Below are positions 6,354-9,282 of a DNA stretch of 9,282 nt, in pieces. The notes beneath the pieces are model-generated. The model was not told where the DNA came from. It saw only the letters and a list, made by a program, of their open reading frames with translations, and searched no databases. This DNA is from Bdellovibrionales bacterium (GTDB taxonomy: Bacteria > Bdellovibrionota > Bacteriovoracia > Bacteriovoracales > Bacteriovoracaceae): assembly GCA_005791855.1 (NCBI GenBank), contig SXUH01000071.1, positions 1 through 9,282 on the forward strand, in the 5' to 3' direction. The first letter of the stretch is position 1, and the number at the start of each line of letters is the position of its first letter. Made by a program: the position numbers and the translations under genes.

Positions 6354-6359
6354 TGATCC

Positions 6360-6917
6360 ATGACTCGCCTCCTGAATGAGATCAAATCCTGCAATCTTTG
6401 TCGGGAACATCTTCCCTTTGCTCCGAAGCCCATCCTGCAGTTCCATCGAAGCTCCGAACTCCTCCTCGTGGGCCAAGCCCCGGGGACTAAGGCTCACGAG
6501 TCAGGCATCCCCTGGAACGATCCCAGTGGCGTTCGGCTCCGGCAGTGGCTCCAGGTGAGCGACGAGACCTTCTACGATCCGAAGAAGATCTCCATCGTCC
6601 CCATGGGCTTCTGCTACCCGGGACCCGGCACGAGCGGTGACCTGCCACCGAGGCCCGAGTGCAGCGAGCGGTGGATGCAGTCGATCCTCTCGCACCTCAC
6701 GAACGTTAGAACCATCATCCTGGTGGGAGCGTACTCTTCCACCTACTTCCTCGGCGCGGGCGACCTGAGGTCGAAGATCAGGGACCACGCGACGAACGCT
6801 TCGAGGTTCGTCGTCCTCCCGCACCCGTCACCGAGGAATAACATCTGGTTAAAGAAGAACGAGTGGTTCGAGCGGGAAAGCCTCCCGCGGATCCGGCGGA
6901 AGCTCGGGACTGCGTAG
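6360..6917 (+). CDS. Uracil-DNA glycosylase superfamily protein, probable [4Fe-4S] type
   Basis: This 185-residue protein belongs to the uracil-DNA glycosylase superfamily (PF03167-type fold). Motif 1 is GQAPGTKAHESGIPW (38-52), followed by NDPSGVRLRQWL. Motif 2 is HPSPRN (155-160) near the C-terminus, resembling the SMUG1 motif. Four cysteines at 11, 14, 85 and 101 have nearly the spacing of the [4Fe-4S] ligands of family 4 enzymes such as the Thermus one, so a cluster is likely. The enzyme would remove uracil or a related damaged base as the first step of base-excision repair, but motif 1 differs from both the family 4 (GEAPG) and family 5 forms and lacks an obvious activating Asp. Activity and substrate are therefore uncertain. 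The start is ATG 6360, supported by the promoter geometry and by the CNLC motif close to the N-terminus. It is divergent from the cysteine-repeat gene and 45 bp ahead of the small membrane protein gene. Confidence 0.88.
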   Translation: MTRLLNEIKSCNLCREHLPFAPKPILQFHRSSELLLVGQAPGTKAHESGIPWNDPSGVRLRQWLQVSDETFYDPKKISIVPMGFCYPGPGTSGDLPPRPECSERWMQSILSHLTNVRTIILVGAYSSTYFLGAGDLRSKIRDHATNASRFVVLPHPSPRNNIWLKKNEWFERESLPRIRRKLGTA

Positions 6918-6962
6918 AAATACGGATAATCAAATTTCCTGGTTCTGGTAGACTCGGAGACG

Positions 6963-7160
6963 ATGCCAAAGACACTCCTCGCGTTCATCCTCGTCACCCT
7001 CCTCACCGTCCTGTTCCTGTCCGTCGTCAGGGCGGTCTACCGGCGCCGGCTCCGGCAGAGCCGGTACGGGTACACCTTCGACTTCTCGAAGCTCCCCAAG
7101 GCGAAGATCCTGCGGAAGAAGAAACCGGACCCGGCAACCGGATCCGGTGAGAGTCCCTAG
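6963..7160 (+). CDS. Small single-pass membrane protein of unknown function
   Basis: This 65-residue protein has a hydrophobic helix at about residues 4-24, followed by a strongly basic segment (YRRRLRQSRYGY, later RKKK). By the positive-inside rule it is a membrane-anchored protein with a cytoplasmic C-terminal tail. There is no clear signal-peptidase site, so the helix probably stays as an anchor. The start is ATG 6963 with GGAG at 6956-6959, rather close at three bases. It follows the UDG-family gene by 45 bp in the same direction and could be co-transcribed with it. A TAGACT hexamer (6949-6954) lacks a matching -35 box. Its stop TAG (7158-7160) overlaps the stop codon of the converging lipoprotein gene. 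Codon use matches the neighbours, which supports coding. No family is recognised. Confidence 0.75.
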   Translation: MPKTLLAFILVTLLTVLFLSVVRAVYRRRLRQSRYGYTFDFSKLPKAKILRKKKPDPATGSGESP

Positions 7161-7624
7161 CCCTGGCAGTCCTGGCTCAGGATGAGGCGGCCTTCGAGCA
7201 GGGTGAGTTGCCGGAGGACCTTCATCCCGTTCTCGACTCCCTGCCAGTGCCACACTCCGTAGGGATGAGCGCCGAGGCTCGATTCCTTCTTGAAGGTCAG
7301 CGGCTGGCCGGTGCCGAGGTCGACCGAGAGGTTCGGTCCGCGGAGCGTGTGGTGCCAGATGTCTCCGGTTCCGGTCTGGAGCCGGCAGGTGATGTGCGCG
7401 CCCGAGTCGGCGACGGAGGCATCTCTCAGGAACTGGATCCGGTCCGTGGTGACTTCCACCGGGACGTCCAGGGTCACGTTCAAGAGATCCGGAATGGAAT
7501 CGGTTAGGACTTCTTCGTACTCCTGGTTCATGGGCCCGGGGCCCTTCACGCTGGAAGAGCTCGAGCCGTCCTTCCCGCAGGAGGCGAGGAGCACTAGGAT
7601 CGAAAGTAGGAATAGCTTGTTCAT
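7157..7624 (-). CDS. Lipoprotein of unknown function, second gene of an operon
   Basis: This 155-residue protein has a type II signal peptide: MNKLF, a hydrophobic core, and the lipobox LASC with the lipidated Cys at 16. GKDG and a run of five serines follow as a flexible linker. The mature domain, about 120 residues, has two cysteines (80 and 153) that could form a disulfide, and a segment GVWHWQGVENGMKV. It would be anchored to the outer or inner membrane facing the periplasm. I recognise no family. ATG 7624 is chosen because it begins the lipoprotein signal and has GAGGAGA (7629-7635) five bases ahead; an upstream in-frame ATG at 7756 lies inside the preceding gene. The start is 11 bp after the stop of the transglutaminase-like gene, so the two are almost certainly co-transcribed and may act together at the cell surface or in the periplasm. 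Confidence 0.88.
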   Translation of the reverse strand: MNKLFLLSILVLLASCGKDGSSSSSVKGPGPMNQEYEEVLTDSIPDLLNVTLDVPVEVTTDRIQFLRDASVADSGAHITCRLQTGTGDIWHHTLRGPNLSVDLGTGQPLTFKKESSLGAHPYGVWHWQGVENGMKVLRQLTLLEGRLILSQDCQG

Positions 7625-7628
7625 GGTC

Positions 7629-7635
7629 TCTCCTC
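7629..7635 (-). promoter_or_regulatory. Shine-Dalgarno site fixing the lipoprotein start
   Basis: GAGGAGA on the minus strand follows directly after the TGA stop (7638-7636) of the upstream gene and precedes ATG 7624 by four bases. It marks 7624 as the start and shows the tight spacing of the two-gene operon. Confidence 0.75.
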
Positions 7636-8805
7636 TCACTTGAGCTTGATGGGCCGGTAGATGTTCTTCAGGTTCGCCAGCGGCACGGGGGAATTCTTGA
7701 AGGCCTTCGCCCGCTCGAACATCCACAGGAAGTCGGGCCTCGTGGCCGAGAGCCACTCCCCGCCGATGACGTTCCCACTCTGGTTGAGCTCGACGACGTA
7801 GCTGTACTTCTTCGTGAGGTTCTTCTGCGCGGGCGTTCCGATGACCGGGAGCTTCGAGACGAAGTTCCGGTTGCCGGCGGCCTCGAGCTCCCGGGTCCAG
7901 AACTTCAGTTCCTCTCCGTACTCCATGACCATCTCCACCTTCACCCGACGGGAGATTCCCGCCGCCTGGTGCTCAGCGGAGACGGCTTCCTCCCCGACCA
8001 CGCTCATCTTGTATCCGGTGATCGGTTGGTTCCAGACGTCACCGAAGCGGTCGATGTCCGCCACGAAGCCCTTCCCGAGGATCCCGAGCATGTTGGTGAT
8101 GACCACGTGGAAGGCGCCGGCATTGACGTCCTTGCAGTCGGGGGCGTCGGCGATTTCTGGCGCGGGCGGGTTCGGGTTCGCGTCCCGCTCGTCGCCTTCG
8201 CCTTCGACCTTGCCGGAGGCCTTGCAGCGGACTCCGACGAAGCCGAACTTCCCGCCGTAGTTGTAGGCTTCGTGCATGGCCAGGAGGGCCTTCACGTCGG
8301 AGGCGCCGAAGGGAACGGTCATCCCGCTCCGGTTCTTCACGAGGACCGGGGCCGGCTCCGGGTAGTGGGCCGCGGCCTGGGCCCAGCCGTGGCAGATTCC
8401 TTCCCACCAGAGGTCCCGGGGGCTATATTTCTGTAAGCTCGTTTTGGTCAGAGTGTAGGTGAAGTCGTCGTTGGCGATGTCGTAGAGTTCCGCCGGAGAG
8501 AGCTGCTCGAGCTCCTTGCGGCCCATCTTCTGGACCTCTTCTCTGGTGTGGAGGCGGTATTTGAAGGGCATCGGATCCGGATGGTTCCAGCGGTAGGCGA
8601 TGCCCCCCTTGTTGGAAGGCCAGTAGCTTTCGGACCAGCCCATGCGCTTATCGGAGAGGGAGCCCTTGCTGGGAAGGAGGTCGAACTTGCTGACCAGGTT
8701 CATCCCCGAGATGCGGTTGAAGTTGTTCGGATTGTTGGCGGAGTTGTAGAGTTCCGCGCGCACCGGATCGGCGAACATGATGAGGACGAGAGCAAGCCAT
8801 TTCAT
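7636..8805 (-). CDS. Exported transglutaminase-elicitor-like protein
   Basis: This 389-residue protein starts with a Sec signal peptide (cleavage likely after VRA, residue 17). The motif WWEGICHGWAQAA places a candidate catalytic Cys at 138. AFHVVITNMLG gives a candidate His at 233, and Asp252 or Asp256 in DIDRFGDVWNQP may complete a Cys-His-Asp triad. Near the C-terminus, VIGGEWLSATRPDFLW (346-361) resembles the conserved end of the transglutaminase elicitor family, known from oomycete GP42-type elicitors and also found in bacteria. The assignment is by motif memory and is good but not certain. The enzyme would cross-link or cleave protein amide bonds outside the cytoplasm. Residues 195-223, between Cys194 and Cys224, are an acidic, Asn/Pro-rich insertion that may be a disulfide-closed loop. 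The start ATG 8805 has AAGGAG five bases upstream. It leads an operon with the lipoprotein gene. Confidence 0.8.
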   Translation of the reverse strand: MKWLALVLIMFADPVRAELYNSANNPNNFNRISGMNLVSKFDLLPSKGSLSDKRMGWSESYWPSNKGGIAYRWNHPDPMPFKYRLHTREEVQKMGRKELEQLSPAELYDIANDDFTYTLTKTSLQKYSPRDLWWEGICHGWAQAAAHYPEPAPVLVKNRSGMTVPFGASDVKALLAMHEAYNYGGKFGFVGVRCKASGKVEGEGDERDANPNPPAPEIADAPDCKDVNAGAFHVVITNMLGILGKGFVADIDRFGDVWNQPITGYKMSVVGEEAVSAEHQAAGISRRVKVEMVMEYGEELKFWTRELEAAGNRNFVSKLPVIGTPAQKNLTKKYSYVVELNQSGNVIGGEWLSATRPDFLWMFERAKAFKNSPVPLANLKNIYRPIKLK

Positions 8806-8834
8806 AGAGACTCCTTAGGAAGTTGAAGGGAATC

Positions 8835-8863
8835 TTTATAAAAAGGATCGGGTGCCTTAGCAA
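8835..8863 (-). promoter_or_regulatory. Promoter candidate for the transglutaminase-like/lipoprotein operon
   Basis: On the minus strand TTGCTA (8863-8858), a 17-bp spacer and TATAAA (8840-8835) predict a start near 8828. The leader would be about 23 nt and carry AAGGAG before ATG 8805. Unlike the leaderless-type promoters, this one leaves room for a normal Shine-Dalgarno site. Confidence 0.55.
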
Positions 8864-8967
8864 TCGTGCCCCTCGAAGAATTTACAGAGAGCGTTCAAAG
8901 GGTTGAATTTAAAAAATTCTCAAAAAGATCGGGAAAACTTCCACTACGTAGTTTCACGGAGGGAACT

Positions 8968-9282
8968 CTAGATGAGATTCTTCCTCGCCGCGACAGAGAT
9001 GGTCTCCGCCGAGTTGGTCGTCCCGAGCTTCTTCATGATGTTGAGCCGGTGGGTTTCGACCGTGCGGGTGCTGATGGAGAGCTTCGCCGCGATCTCCTTC
9101 GAGCTCATTCCGTTCGCCAGCAGGAGGAGGATCTCCTGCTCCCGGGCCGAGAGGATCTCCGCTTCTGGTTTCCTGGGTGCCGCCGCCCCCGCGAGGGGCT
9201 CGAAGGAGGTCTTCCCGTCCCGGACCCGGTCCAGGGCCCGCAGGAACTCCTTCGAGTCCCGGTCCTTCGGGACGAAGCCTTC
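8968..9282 (-). CDS. LuxR/NarL-family response regulator, C-terminal part (5' end outside window)
   Basis: The minus-strand frame is open from the window edge to TAG (8970-8968), giving 104 residues. The first residues (EGFVPKDRDSKEFLRALDRV, RDGK) match the end of a NarL/FixJ receiver domain, where a Gly-aromatic-x-x-K segment contains the conserved Lys and is followed by alpha-5. A short linker leads to a complete LuxR-type helix-turn-helix from about residue 43: LSAREQEILLLLANGMSSKEIA, then LSISTRTVETHRLNIMKKLG as the recognition region. It would be a DNA-binding transcription factor controlled by an unseen kinase. The phosphoacceptor Asp lies outside the window. It is transcribed toward the transglutaminase-like operon with 162 bp between them, in the same direction. 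Control of that operon by this regulator is possible but not shown. Confidence 0.93.
   Translation of the reverse strand, partial: EGFVPKDRDSKEFLRALDRVRDGKTSFEPLAGAAAPRKPEAEILSAREQEILLLLANGMSSKEIAAKLSISTRTVETHRLNIMKKLGTTNSAETISVAARKNLI

Noticed and set aside
7625..7756. Longer start for the lipoprotein gene at 7756
   Set aside because: It would overlap the transglutaminase-like gene and bury the lipobox 60 residues into the protein. The start at 7624 has a Shine-Dalgarno site and begins the signal.
8905..8919. AT-rich inverted repeat GAATTT-AAA-AAATTC
   Set aside because: The stem has a single G-C pair and would be unstable. It is not convincing as a terminator and its distance from gene starts gives no regulatory role.
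8943..8952. Perfect 10-base palindrome ACTACGTAGT downstream of the response regulator
   Set aside because: It has no loop and no U-tract at a suitable distance, and a single 10-base palindrome is expected by chance at this scale. It could be an operator, but nothing else supports that.
1..9282. Histidine kinase at the left edge and response regulator at the right edge as a two-component pair
   Set aside because: They are about 8 kb apart on opposite strands with unrelated genes between. Nothing in the sequence links them.
1..9282. CRISPR arrays, tRNA or rRNA genes, transposases, phage genes or toxin-antitoxin pairs
   Set aside because: I looked for regularly spaced repeats, conserved RNA-gene sequences and mobile-element protein motifs and saw none.

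Overview
This is a GC-rich bacterial window whose third codon positions are strongly biased to C or G, with CTC clearly favoured over CTG for leucine. Sec signal peptides, a lipobox protein, an AbgT-type transporter and a CPA2 antiporter point to a Gram-negative bacterium. A Bdellovibrionota- or Deltaproteobacteria-like source is plausible, mainly because of the secreted transglutaminase-elicitor-like protein and the many small exported orphans, but that placement is an inference. I see no rRNA, tRNA, insertion sequence, phage or CRISPR signal. The window reads as ordinary chromosome with several poorly characterised small genes.

Layout. At the left edge is the C-terminal part of a GAF-containing sensor histidine kinase (1-876, +). 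A promoter-like element and a probable small exported protein (920-1267, +) follow, then a 740-residue CPA2 cation:proton antiporter with extra membrane helices and two C-terminal RCK_C (TrkA_C) domains (1317-3539, +). Next is an AbgT-family transporter (3667-5199, +). Converging on it, with three bases between the stop codons, is a hemolysin III/PAQR-family membrane protein (5203-5862, -). Upstream of that, also on the minus strand, is a secreted 98-residue protein made of two 38-residue cysteine repeats (5942-6238, -). Divergent from it are a four-cysteine uracil-DNA glycosylase family protein (6360-6917, +) and a 65-residue single-pass membrane protein (6963-7160, +). The latter ends inside the stop codon of a converging lipoprotein gene (7157-7624, -). 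The lipoprotein is the second gene of a two-gene operon led by an exported transglutaminase-elicitor-like protein (7636-8805, -). At the right edge is the C-terminal LuxR-type DNA-binding half of a response regulator (8968-9282, -). The kinase and regulator lie at opposite ends, and nothing in the window pairs them.

How the genes work together. The first half is dominated by membrane transport: cation/proton exchange and aromatic-amide or drug export. The second half is dominated by small exported proteins and a base-excision-repair-like enzyme. The firmest co-transcription inference is the transglutaminase-like/lipoprotein pair (11-bp gap, shared direction, Shine-Dalgarno in the gap).

The least expected signal is regulatory. 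Several promoter candidates have the form TTGC(C/T)N - 17 or 18 bp - TAaaaT. In three cases the -10 box ends only five or six bases before the start codon with no usable Shine-Dalgarno sequence, which is the geometry expected for leaderless transcripts. The cysteine-repeat protein, the chimeric-looking UDG and the exported transglutaminase-like operon are the coding features most worth following up.
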